This document shows, in pieces, positions 10,598 to 19,398 of a DNA stretch of 19,897 bases. The position numbers and the translations under genes are program-made. Within the stretch, counting starts at the first letter, position 1, and each line of letters opens with the position of its first letter. This stretch comes from Phoronis ovalis (Eukaryota > Phoronida > Phoronidae), in the NCBI GenBank assembly GCA_028565635.1, contig JAOXYB010010900.1, positions 1 to 19,897 on the forward strand, read 5' to 3'. A model generated the notes under the pieces. The model was not told the origin of the DNA. It made no database searches and saw only the letters and a list, made by a program, of their open reading frames with translations.

Positions 10598-10602
10598 TTA
10601 TT
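10597..10602 (-). other. Candidate poly(A) signal overlapping the CCDC14 stop codon
   Basis: The minus strand reads TCA AAA TAA AGC, so AATAAA spans the TAA stop. A GT/T-rich tract (GTGTATTTATGTTTGGTTT) follows about 50 bases downstream, as expected for a cleavage site. A second AATAAA lies further down at 10214-10209. Confidence 0.4.
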
Positions 10603-11438
10603 TTGACATTGAATCTTGCAACTTTTTCTGCAGTCTTTGAATATTATCATCTAGTTCCTGTAAACCTGTTTGAAAGGCAATATCCATTACTGCTGTTGCA
10701 ACAGAAGTGCATGACTTTGTTGACTCAGACATTGCATCGTCATTTATTGTGCTAAGTGATGCATCTAATTCTGAATGTCTAAATACTGCAGCTTGGGGTT
10801 TTTCTAAACTTGTCAATTGTGTAACTTTTTCTTCGAACCCATGGGGATTTGTAACAATATTTGATTCTGGTTTAATTCCGAAACTACTACACTTTTGTTC
10901 ACTATGAGTTCTATGCCTGTCAGGGTAATGTGTTCTCAGTTCTGGCTCTTCCGTTATGGTTGCAGGTCTAGTAAACTGCCCAGATTCTGCAGTGTATTTT
11001 TTGAAATAGTCTGTCACACTGTATCTAGACATGTCAGTACTATCAACAAATTCCCGAAGAGGCGAAGAATAATGTTTCCCTTGTGGCCAAGACTGTCGCA
11101 AAGAGAAGTCTTCTGGTTCACCTAACGCAAACTTTGCTGCTTTATGCATAAAATCTTTTGGGATATTTTCAATAGGAAATTTCTCACCATTCTGTCTATC
11201 TCCATAAGAATGAGTGCATTTCTGACCTTCTTCCAGAGGAATCCCTGTCCAGCTAACATGTCCATTCAGAGAGGATCTTCTGTTCTCAAGGGTTGGATCA
11301 CTTTTACTGTTCCAAAGATTACCATTATGTTTTGATAAAGCTTCTGCTGTAAGTTTAAGACCATGCTGCCCTGCATTTTCAAATAACAAGGAGCGCTTGG
11401 CAGGAGAACTATTTTGAGTCGAAAGATAGTCACCATGC
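10598..11438 (-). CDS. CCDC14: CCDC14 coding exon 10 (last)
   Basis: The acceptor TTATTTTAG|G completes Gln663. 279 residues are Ser/Pro-rich and end in the conserved tail GLQELDDNIQRLQKKLQDS, three residues before the TAA stop. The Met at 11518 of the longer open frame lies in the intron. Confidence 0.92.
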
Positions 11439-14400
11439 CTAAAATAACAAGACAAAACATTTCTCTGTGATGATGCTACATTATATTCACATTTCAAGAG
11501 AAGTAATTTATATTTCAAGCAGAGGTTGAGAGCATTTTATTCAAATTTTCAAAAGCTTGCTTATTTACAAACCAGAAGTACCAGCAATTCTAGACATTAT
11601 TAATTTCAGATGAAGGCGCATGAAGTGGGTGCATTTTGAGAACGGCAGTCACTACCCCTTAAAGTGTTTGTCCAAAAATTCAGTACCAATATAAAATACT
11701 TGAACAGCATGCATGGCATTCATCTCTATCAAATGCTTAGAACATATTTTTTGGGCCAGATATTTAGCTCAGTGCTTACGAAAGCACTGGGAAAACTTAC
11801 TGTTTGAATGGTGATCCATAGTCAGCAGTGGCACCAAGAGCAACTGTCTTAGACAATTGCCGCTGTATTTCAAACTGTAAATTCTTAATTATAGCATCTG
11901 TCTCCCTACAAATACAGTAGAGTTAAACAGTGTTTGCTAACAATTGATTTTTAGAGATGTTCCGCCTTTAGTCTTTGAAATGGAAGGGCACTTTTTAAAA
12001 GATCCTACTACCAACAATATAGTTTTTACCAAAATTTGATATTTTTATAAAGAACTATATGACTGTACATGAATTGATTAGGGATCCACCACCCATGTGT
12101 CTATACAAAAAGCGAAACAGCTTCATCGCAACATGGTCACAAATTTAATGTCTGACAGGTAATTGTGACATGTCTAGCAATCATAAAATTATTTTTCATT
12201 TACATGTGAAATAAATTTTCAATTCATCTGACTGATGGATGCAGCTCAAGAGAGAAAGTTAAATAGAAGCAGAATTATAATCATTGAGATGCAGGCTGCA
12301 CATAGTAACCCAACAATTATTGTATAATACCTTTACTATTTAATATTTTCTATATTTGCACTGACAGTAAAGCATTTTAAAAAAACTGATATTATTTTAT
12401 AATCAAAATTTAAACCACTTAATATCTTATAAGGCTTAATTTCTTAAAAACTGCTAGGATATAAAATCTTACATCTGTGCTGCTCTGATTATTAGAGGAA
12501 ATAAACTTCGGCATATAGCTTACAACACAACAATACTCACTGCAGTCTTTCCTTAAGTTGCAAAACATCCTGCGTTTTTTGGTTTAAGTTTATCTGTAAT
12601 ATATGATTTTCTGACTGAAGAGAGTCTAGTTTGCTTTCTAATGTTTTCAGAGACGCCCGCTCAATCTCCATTTGCTGCTTCAGTTTTCTGTTATCTGTTG
12701 CCCAGTCTTGAAATGATTTCAGGTGACCAGAGTCCTGAAAATAATGACTGTACTGAAAAAACACATCACAAAATTTGAAATAAAGTTTCGAAGATAAGCA
12801 ACCATTTACAAATAAAGAAAAATCAACATTCAGAGGACAGAAGACAAGCTTTCAAAAGCAGTGCCTGTATAAAGAAGACAAGTACATTGAGTTTTTTTTG
12901 TGCCAACAAGGTTTTTAAAACAATTTATGAGCCAGTATGTTAATGCACTATTTCACACGAGTAAGTTGCATAGAGAAATAATAACAATAGGATTCCTCAG
13001 GATACAAGATACCCAGATAATTATCCCAAATATAATAATGACGACTCTTTGTAAGCAAATCAGGAATGTACCTTTTCTGCAAGAATGTTGATCAATTTTT
13101 GTTTTTCTGTCTTAAAACTTTCAATAGCTTGCTCAAATGTGGCAAAGCTGTCTTCCATCTTCCTGCACTTTAATTGTTCATCCTGTACTTGTTTCTTTAG
13201 TGCTGCATTGGCTGCTTGTAGATGAATCACTGTTAATCATATATAGAAAAATAACAAAGAAAAAGATATAAACAAAGTAATATCCAAAAAATGCTTAGGT
13301 CACTAAACTAGAACCACACAAAATGGATTTTAAGGATGGTGTAATATGAATGTGCAAAGCTCCAATTTTTGGTTAATCTAACCCTCTGCAATGTGTCCAC
13401 AAACTTTATGTTATTTAAATCGCAATATGTACAAAGATAACCTCAAAATAATTTTTTGCACAAACTTTTTTTACAAGAAGGGATACTAGTTAAATTTGGA
13501 AAATGTGATAAAATGCACAAACTGACTTTCAAATGTCTTGTCTACGCCTTCCTTGGCTTTTGTAGCATCTTCTTCTCTTTGTCGTAATTGTTGATTAACT
13601 ATTCGTAGTCGCCTGCCAAATACAATGGTAAAATATTAATCATGGTTGAACTAAAAGGCAAATCTAAATTATTGAGAAACAGTAATTAAAATGTAATTTT
13701 ATGCATGATAACACAAAGTAAAAAGGACACCCACAGAATTCAAATTAAATATTGCAGAATTACACCTTAAAATTTGCTTATTAACTCAGTTTTCTGACTC
13801 CCATAAGATAAGGGTAGACAGATTTTTGATCATGTCAAACCAAATACAGTACCATTTCTCTATAATATTGTAGGTTAAATGTTCATACTATGCTTACAAA
13901 ATGTCATTCATGCACTAAAAGTTGCTAACAATTCCTAAAATATGAACATTTTGTTTGGCTCAAAAGATGTGTTTTGGACTTGTCAAGAATGGTACCAGAA
14001 CCCTGGGGCAAACATTGGGTTGGGACCATTGTGACTGCAAATACAAGAGTTTATAATACCTTCTTAGTTGACTATTTTCACTGCGTAATGGTTGAATAGA
14101 CAGATCCACTTCAGACTGCAGATTTCTTTGCTGAGTGTCAGATAACTCTATAACATATTTCTCTAAATCTAAAAGTAACCTTTCCACCTCAACATCTAAA
14201 AGACAACAAAGCAATGTTTGTCAAAAGTTATGTCTTAGCAATATCATATTAGCTATAAGCAATAGTATGAAACATCGCCTTAAAATCTTGGGTGGTGTAG
14301 TTTATTCACATTGTAGATTTTTGACTGAGATGGTTTATAGGTTTTACAAGCTCAATAAATCATGCTTTGTCAACAAACTAAGTAAAGCTATTATGCCAGC

Positions 14401-17400
14401 CAATCATCACTGTTATGATTCCACAATGTTCACAAAATTGAAAATAGCACAACACAGCAAAGATTTGTGAAAACTATAAATTTTGTAATACTTTTATTTT
14501 ATTATTTAAACAGAATAAACACGATTTTGAATTTCATAAACTACTGTTAATACACTCAGAGGATATTAGAATCCAACAATGTAACACGTCAAAGTACTTA
14601 AAATAAGGTAGTTACTGCCATGTAATTCTCAAACTTTTGCCTTGTTTAGGAAACTAAGCAGATATATGCTGCTTAAGTTAACCAATGTGAGTTTCCAGAA
14701 AACTGCTCATCTATCAACATCTGTTTTCAATAAGAAACTGCCAGAATGTTTTTTTTCTAGCAGAAGACACTAGCTACTATGCCTTTTGGATAGTTCATTC
14801 AGTAATGCTTATAGTTTTCTCTGAGGAAATCTAATATCACCAGAATACAATAACCTGCATTTTGCAAGTTAACCAATCAGTATAGTTTATGTAAGTATCT
14901 GTTTAAGTTACTTACCATGCCCACTAACACTAAGCACAGCTCGTAGATCTTTCATGGTCTGTCGTAAGGCTGTGTGAGCCAAATCATAACTTTTATTAGT
15001 TTGTACAAACGGATGAAAAACACTACCAACACAAGGCTCATAAGGATGTATACGAGTTGCCAACAATTCATTATCATGAGATGCAGGAGAAGGAATTATT
15101 TTGCTTGTTTCATTAGCAGAATAAGGAGCAGTCAAGGTTTGTTTTTGAACTGGGGTTTGAAAATGGCTTCCATCTCCAATCGTCTGCTGACTAAATGCTG
15201 GTGACACGTTCTTTTGATTATGAACAGTGTCAGTGCTACCACTCATGCTTGATATTTTATAGGGTGTAGACACATAAGGACTTTGTACATTATCAATAGT
15301 TCTAATACTGGAATCAGAATAATTTTGCTCCATATATTTGCCACGTTTATCTTCAATTTGCATTTGTGTTGGTGGTGTTGCATTGTTCCGCCAGGCAACA
15401 TCATCAAAGTACATGTTTGCATTTTCATTAGCATCAAATTGTGGACTTGGTGTCAGTCCCATATAATGTTTCTCTTCTAAATTTTCACTGAATCTCACCC
15501 GTGTGTCACGATCTTTAGCTGGGCTACCTTTCACAGGAATTTCCTCCGAATCTTTAAAGCTGGATGCACTTTTCGGAATACTGACACCATTTGCATTTTC
15601 CCATGGCCATTTATTTGATGAAACTGTCCGTGATGGGATGTTTTGCTGCATATTATGCTGAACTGTTTTTAAAACTGAACCATGACTGTTTTTAGTTTCC
15701 CTTGTTGGAGATAATTTATCGCTTTGGGGTGTTGAGGATATTAAATGCTTGTTAAATGCAGTCTGCTGCTTCACAGTGTCGATGTTTGGCTGGAAGGGTT
15801 CCATAGGTTTTTTGGATGTATCAAAGTGCAACACAGATGAAGCTCTAACTGTAATGAAAGTTGAACTTTGCATTTTTTGATAACTTTAGGGATCATCTCA
15901 AAAGTTATCGCAATGACCGCAAACGTGTAATGTTTCGTATAGGAGGCAGGGGGGTAAAAATCTCCCTATGTTACTTTATGGTTTAGTGCAAATGAAAAAA
16001 ATCATGCCTAGTATATATACGATATTTAAAATCAACCTTTAACGCACCCCCGTTTTGAAATACTAACACGCACCCCCGTCGCAGCACCCCCTTTGGAACA
16101 GAAACAATTTTTTTTTGTTTACGGTACATATTCTGGGCGTTTTGGTACAATAGGAGTGGAAATGAGCTTTTTCTTTTTCTTGTCAATTTTTTTCTGGCAG
16201 GACGGAGACGTTTCAGTGACCTTTTTGAGAAAGTGTCTGACGGCCCTGATTTCGCTCTTGAAATTGGTTGTCAGTTTTTACACATGCGTGACGTCCAAAT
16301 CTCACTAACCCCCCTACATTTGACCAGGGGAGGGTGGGAGGTAATTTCTATACGAAACACTATACGTTTGAGGTCATTGTGATAACTTTTGAGATGATCC
16401 CTTAGATCGTTAGTGTTCACATTTTATCTGAGAGTGACCATGAAAACAACGAGACCACTTATATACAGTACTGATAATTTTTTCATTCGTAAAATACAGA
16501 ACATAAGTATCCTTCCTTTTACTCCTTTGTAGAAAAATTGAGATACCAAAAATACTACCTCCATCGCCAGTATCACCGGGAAATTGTGGGGAGTGATCAG
16601 ACATTTTTTTCCCAGTCTTGAAGTGTTTTGGTTGCTTTCTACTTTGTGGTTCATCCAATATATCTGAGAGAAGCTTGGCACATCTGTCTAGATCTTTGTT
16701 AGCAGCTTGCAATGGATCTTCTGAATCGGTTGAATAAAGAGAATAAGCGGGATCTGGTGTCTCGGGCTTCTTGTTTTTGCTAAAACAAAAACACATATTA
16801 TTAAAGACCAGAAAAACTATTCTTTATAATAATACTACTTTGTCATCATGCTGTGTCATGTGGCATTTTGCCAACCCCTAAACTCAGCACAAGTTTACTG
16901 ACAAATGGATTAATAATGCTCTTAATTTAATGGCACAATATTTTCCGCTTTTACTTGCCTTGGAGCAGATATCACTTTAACAGTTGGCTTGGAATCCTTT
17001 CCGATTATTCTACCAGAAGACACTTTGTTATGTCGTTTGTTTTGCTGAAATAAACCATTTAATGAGTCCTGAATACATGATCTTACTTATAGGGGGGGGG
17101 GGGGGTACTTGTGGAAAAGGTGGATAAGCATACAGTTAAGTAAACGTTTTAAAAGGATTCATGTAGCTTGCCAAATAGTATCCATTTGCAAAACTTGCAG
17201 GTTTAAAATGACTCTTTGACATACTTATTCAATAATAATAAATCATACGCTTTTCAAACATGGGATAAAAAGTAATCCTTTTATGTATCTCAAACTGATA
17301 TTGAGAGTATCTTTCCTGAGGACTAGCTACACACACGGTTGTGTATTTCTATAGTCCTGAATAGCTGCACAGTTGTGCATGTGTTTACAAGAAGTATATG

Positions 17401-17501
17401 AAATTTGGTATTATAATCATTAACACTCTCACCAGTGCTTTCGCATTTTTGAATGACTTTGCTGCTCCAGATCTTTTAGCCACTTTTGTAGTTAATGACA
17501 T
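10598..17501 (-). CDS. CCDC14: CCDC14 orthologue, centriolar satellite coiled-coil protein
   Basis: Ten coding exons join with matching phases to 942 codons plus stop, close to the roughly 950 residues of human CCDC14 (from memory). Conserved blocks: PDPAYSLYSTDSED through CAKLLSDIL at about 60-93 (human has DSGYSIHSDSE and CASLLRDIL); IQPLRSENSQLRR at 470-482, then LRIVNQQLRQREE; a coiled coil from about 483 to 660 with ENHILQINLNQKTQDV; and the C-terminal FQTGLQELDDNIQRLQKKL near 918-936 (human NGLAALDANIARLQKSL). Residues 126-400 are Ser/Thr/Pro-rich and probably disordered. Known of the family: CCDC14 sits at centriolar satellites, interacts with proteins such as PCM1, CEP63 and KIAA0753, and limits centriole duplication. 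Odd points: a GC-AG intron between exons 2 and 3, and an overlapping upstream frame at the start codon. Confidence is high because of the matching ends and middle. Confidence 0.93.
11439..11800 (-). other. CCDC14 intron 9
   Basis: 362 bp; nothing notable seen. Confidence 0.7.
11801..11905 (-). CDS. CCDC14: CCDC14 coding exon 9
   Basis: The acceptor TATTTGTAG|G completes Gln628. It encodes ETDAIIKNLQFEIQRQLSKT and then VALGATADYGSPFK, the end of the coiled coil. The donor is AAACA|GTAAGT, phase 2. Confidence 0.85.
11906..12540 (-). other. CCDC14 intron 8
   Basis: 635 bp, AT-rich; nothing notable seen. Confidence 0.7.
12541..12734 (-). CDS. CCDC14: CCDC14 coding exon 8
   Basis: The acceptor is TTATTTTCAG|GAC, phase 0. 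It encodes the coiled coil DSGHLKSFQDWATDNRKLKQ through SENHILQINLNQKTQDVLQL. The donor is CTGCA|GTGAGT, phase 2. Confidence 0.9.
12735..13071 (-). other. CCDC14 intron 7
   Basis: 337 bp; the plus frame 12900-13091 inside it is a chance frame. Confidence 0.7.
13072..13229 (-). CDS. CCDC14: CCDC14 coding exon 7
   Basis: The acceptor GATTAACAG|TG completes Met511. It encodes IHLQAANAALKKQVQDEQLK and on to KQKLINILAEK, a coiled coil. The donor is AAAAG|GTACAT, phase 0. Confidence 0.85.
13527..13612 (-). CDS. CCDC14: CCDC14 coding exon 6
   Basis: The acceptor TTTGGCAG|G completes Arg482. It encodes RLRIVNQQLRQREEDATKAK and then EGVDKTFE, continuing the coiled coil. The donor is GAAA|GTCAGT, phase 1. 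Confidence 0.85.
13613..14059 (-). other. CCDC14 intron 5
   Basis: 447 bp; nothing notable seen. Confidence 0.7.
14060..14195 (-). CDS. CCDC14: CCDC14 coding exon 5 (most conserved core)
   Basis: The acceptor GTCTTTTAG|AT completes Asp437. It encodes VEVERLLLDLEKYVIELSDT and SIQPLRSENSQLR, the best match to human CCDC14. The donor is AGAAG|GTATTA, phase 2. Confidence 0.92.
14196..14915 (-). other. CCDC14 intron 4
   Basis: 720 bp. The 111-codon plus frame at 14135-14470 starts antisense to exon 5 and runs into this intron; no domain or homologue is seen, so it is treated as chance. Confidence 0.65.
14916..15848 (-). CDS. CCDC14: CCDC14 coding exon 4 (large, Ser/Thr/Pro-rich)
   Basis: 933 bases after the acceptor TTTCATTACAG, phase 1 in and phase 1 out (CATG|GTAAGT). 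It encodes a mostly disordered region with many SP and TP sites, the motif RVRF at 242-245, and at its end the helix TALRQTMKDLRAVLSVSGH that leads into the conserved core. The ATG at 15873 lies in the intron and is not the start. Confidence 0.88.
15889..16401. mobile_element. PIF/Harbinger-like MITE in CCDC14 intron 3
   Basis: 513 bp bounded by long terminal inverted repeats. The left end begins GGGATCATCTCAAAAGTTAT. The right end, on the minus strand, begins with the same 20 bases, and similarity continues through CAATGACC and GTTTCGTATAG for about 58 bp. A TTA lies directly outside each end (15886-15888 and 16402-16404), fitting the 3-bp TWA target duplication of PIF/Harbinger elements. 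No transposase frame fits, so it is non-autonomous. The inside holds C- and G-rich tracts and two copies of ACGCACCCCCGT at about 16040 and 16070. It makes up 513 of the intron's 710 bp. Confidence 0.85.
16559..16779 (-). CDS. CCDC14: CCDC14 coding exon 3
   Basis: The acceptor TTGTTTTAG|C completes Ser52. It holds the conserved N-terminal block PDPAYSLYSTDSED and CAKLLSDILDE. The donor is chosen at GATGGAG|GTAGTA, phase 1, which matches exon 4. An alternative phase-1 donor, CCCG|GTGATA, lies 15 bases earlier and cannot be excluded. Confidence 0.83.
16780..16958 (-). other. CCDC14 intron 2, a GC-AG intron
   Basis: 179 bp. The donor on the minus strand is AAG|GCAAGT and the acceptor TTGTTTTAG. 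All other donor positions match U1 well, as is usual for GC introns. The nearest GT, four bases downstream, would break the frame. Confidence 0.78.
16959..17044 (-). CDS. CCDC14: CCDC14 coding exon 2, with GC donor
   Basis: The acceptor is TTATTTCAG|CAA, phase 0. It encodes QNKRHNKVSSGRIIGKDSKP then TVKVISAP, and ends CCAAG|GCAAGT in phase 2. The donor is GC instead of GT. Phase 2 is required to enter exon 3 in frame. Confidence 0.8.
17045..17432 (-). other. CCDC14 intron 1
   Basis: 388 bp with donor GTGAGA and acceptor TTTATTTCAG. It contains the G run at 17092-17105. Confidence 0.7.
17092..17105 (+). repeat. Run of 14 G
   Basis: An uninterrupted (G)14, so C14 in the CCDC14 transcript, about 47 bases upstream of the exon 2 acceptor. 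Length is likely to vary between alleles or be misread. Confidence 0.95.
17433..17501 (-). CDS. CCDC14: CCDC14 coding exon 1
   Basis: 23 codons, MSLTTKVAKRSGAAKSFKNA then KAL, ending CTG|GTGAGA in phase 0. The ATG has A at -3. The basic, Ser/Ala-rich start resembles the human N terminus only loosely, so this exon is the least certain at sequence level, but its phase fits exon 2 and no other ATG serves. Confidence 0.75.
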
Positions 17502-17515
17502 GTTTCAGGTTTCAT
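17492..17515 (-). other. Short upstream frame overlapping the CCDC14 start
   Basis: ATG AAA CCT GAA ACA TGT then CAT TAA, seven codons, begins 14 bases before the CCDC14 ATG in another frame and ends after it. The upstream ATG follows TTTTAG directly, which could itself be a splice acceptor. Its -3 base is T, so its context is weaker than that of the main ATG. Confidence 0.4.
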
Positions 17516-17676
17516 CTAAAACATATATTTAAGAAACATGTTATTCTGCATGGGGTAATTTTATTTTGGTTTTATACAGATGCTGACAACAAGCCAAAGC
17601 GGTAAATGTGGACATGGAAAGATCAAATCCTAGTTCAGACTGCAGACATTGTCGCATTAACTAAGAGTCCTTGGGA

Positions 17677-18184
17677 TGGATACATGGATATGTTATATAT
17701 GTACGGTCTTCATGGATACATGGATATGTTATATATGTACAGTCTTCATGGATACGTTATATGTACGGTCTTGATGGATACATGGATATGTTATATGTAC
17801 GGTCTTGATGGATGTACATGGATATGTTATATGTACGGTCTTGATGGATACATGGATATGTTATATGTACGGTCTTGATGGATACATGGATTTGTTATAT
17901 GTACGGTCTTGATGGATACATGGATATGTTATATGTACGGTCTTGATGGATACATGGATATGTTACATGTACGGTCTTGATGGATACATGGATATGTTAT
18001 ATGTACGGTCTTGATGGATACATGGATATGTTATATGTACGGTCTTGATGGATACATGGATTTGTTATATGTACGGTCTTGATGGATACATGGATATGTT
18101 ATATGTACGGTCTTGATGGATACATGGATATGTTATATGCAAGGTCTTGATGGATACATGGATATGTTACATGTAAGGTCTTGA
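17677..18184. repeat. 34-bp minisatellite, 15 copies
   Basis: Fifteen head-to-tail copies of a unit starting TGGATACATGGATATG and ending GTACGGTCTTGA. Copies 1, 2 and 5 are 36 bp, copy 3 is shortened to 26 bp, and the rest are 34 bp. Copies 7 and 12 share a GGATTTG variant, and copies 9 and 15 share TTACATG, so blocks of several units were probably copied together. Copies 14 and 15 at the right end are the most altered. It starts 176 bp upstream of the CCDC14 ATG. The 90-codon plus frame across its left part is a by-product of the repeat. Confidence 0.95.
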
Positions 18185-18390
18185 AGTATCTAAGGACACT
18201 ATGAAAATAATAATCCTGATCATAGGCCCGATATCGGATATATTGGTCCTAATACTTTTTTAGGCAAAATCTATCATCTTTCGAAATTTAATAACATAAC
18301 TACAACCCACCTGTAAGATTAAAAATTTCACATGTTCATAACATTCTGCACTAGCTCTTGATAATCTGGCTTGTGAGTTGTGCGATTACA

Positions 18391-18714
18391 GTGAAAATGC
18401 TCAAACTTTGAAATATATGTAATTCTTACCGAATGAGTTCATATATCACCATCCAGATACTCTCTTATAACCTAACTTCAACTCCCACTACTCTTATCAT
18501 GTCTGACAGATGGCATTATTTTATACATATGCAAACGTAACTCTAACAATTTCGTGAAAGAAGTATCTTTTTGAATTTTGTGTGTGCCAGCATGAGAGTT
18601 GCAAATGGTGATAGGAGTAGTGCGAGTTGAAGTTGGATAATCAGAGAGTATCTGGATGGTGATATATGAACTCATTCAGTAGGAATCACATATATTTTGG
18701 GTTTTCGCATTTTC
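18391..18714. mobile_element. Second foldback element (MITE-like)
   Basis: Inverted arms with a perfect 35-bp core: 18431-18465, starting GAATGAGTTCATATATCACC, pairs with 18643-18677. Similarity extends outward through ATATATGT and AAAATGC and inward through AACTTCAACTC and CTACTC, to about 100-120 bp per arm. There is no coding potential and no clear target duplication. Family unknown. Confidence 0.75.
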
Positions 18715-18744
18715 TAAGTTTTTTACAAAAAAATCAACAAAAAT

Positions 18745-18850
18745 TAAAACGCTGAAATTTGAAATGGTCGGCCTGTTAAACAAGTTTAAAAAAATAAAAT
18801 AAAAGTGAAAATGCCAAAATTTGAAGCGGTCTCGCCCGTTGAATATGTTT
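18745..18850 (+). repeat. Diverged direct repeat, two copies about 62 bp apart
   Basis: AAAACGCTGAAATTTGAAAT-GGTC near 18747 and AAAATGCCAAAATTTGAAGC-GGTC near 18809. A related GAAAATGCTCAAACTTTGAA lies at the outer left end of the foldback at 18393, so these may be parts of one larger repeat family. Confidence 0.5.
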
Positions 18851-18917
18851 TTGGTCTGGCCTTAGCAAAAATTTTAAGAATTTGGGTGAAAACTTTCTAA
18901 GATTTTTTGCTGCAATA

Positions 18918-18965
18918 TTTCCTGCATAAACACTATGGATGCATCTACAATGTTTATGCAGGAAA
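18918..18965. repeat. Perfect 15-bp hairpin with 18-base loop
   Basis: TTTCCTGCATAAACA at 18918-18932 is the exact reverse complement of TGTTTATGCAGGAAA at 18951-18965. It may be a small transposon end or a chance palindrome. The stem is shorter than a normal microRNA precursor. Confidence 0.8.
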
Positions 18966-19395
18966 TGTAGCGGTTACTACAACTAGAGCTAGTGCAGAAT
19001 GTCTTGAACCAGGACTACACACAACTATTCTTTGATGATCTATCTTATAGTTTCTTATTACTGGCAGGGTTACTATCAAGTGTAGCAAGCACAAATCTAT
19101 GAATGTAAACAAGTCAGACGGTAAGCAAGTCATAGTGAAAATCAATGTAGATGGTTGCTTGTGTTTATTTTCAACAGATGTGACACAACAAAGGTTGATC
19201 GATACTTTCTTCACTTGATAAGTTGATAGTATTAATAACAATAATAATAATAATAGAACCAGCAGACTATTTATTGTATGGGTGAGTTTTTGTGATTTTT
19301 GAAAGGCGATAGATTTTGACTAAGAAAGTAAATGTCCTATGCTTTATGACTAGGCGACTAGTACAAGTAAGGTACTGGTAACTGCAGATGAGCAG
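18966..19395. other. Non-coding stretch before the LINE fragment
   Basis: No supported gene. It includes a short (AAT)n run at 19240-19255, about five units. The minus frames at 18954-19241 and 19267-19488 show no domain and are treated as chance. Confidence 0.5.
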
Positions 19396-19398
19396 TAA

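Noticed and set aside
14135-14470. 111-codon plus-strand frame antisense to CCDC14 exon 5
   Set aside because: Begins as the complement of a conserved exon and continues through intron with no recognisable domain.
15849-15873. Alternative start of CCDC14 at the ATG just before exon 4
   Set aside because: A good acceptor separates it from exon 4, and the upstream exons hold the conserved N-terminal block in matching phase.
16954-16959. Canonical GT donor for CCDC14 exon 2, four bases after the GC
   Set aside because: It would give phase 0 and shift exon 3 out of the conserved frame.
17606-17878. Plus-strand frame with repeated GYMDMLYMYGL-type peptides
   Set aside because: It is produced by the 34-bp minisatellite. 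The unit is not a multiple of three, so the peptide repeat breaks frame, and there is no other support.
17677-18184. CRISPR-like array
   Set aside because: The copies abut with no unique spacers; it is a plain tandem repeat in a eukaryotic genome.
18918-18965. MicroRNA precursor
   Set aside because: The stem is only 15 bp with little pairing beyond it, too short for a normal precursor arm, and it lies among transposon-like repeats.
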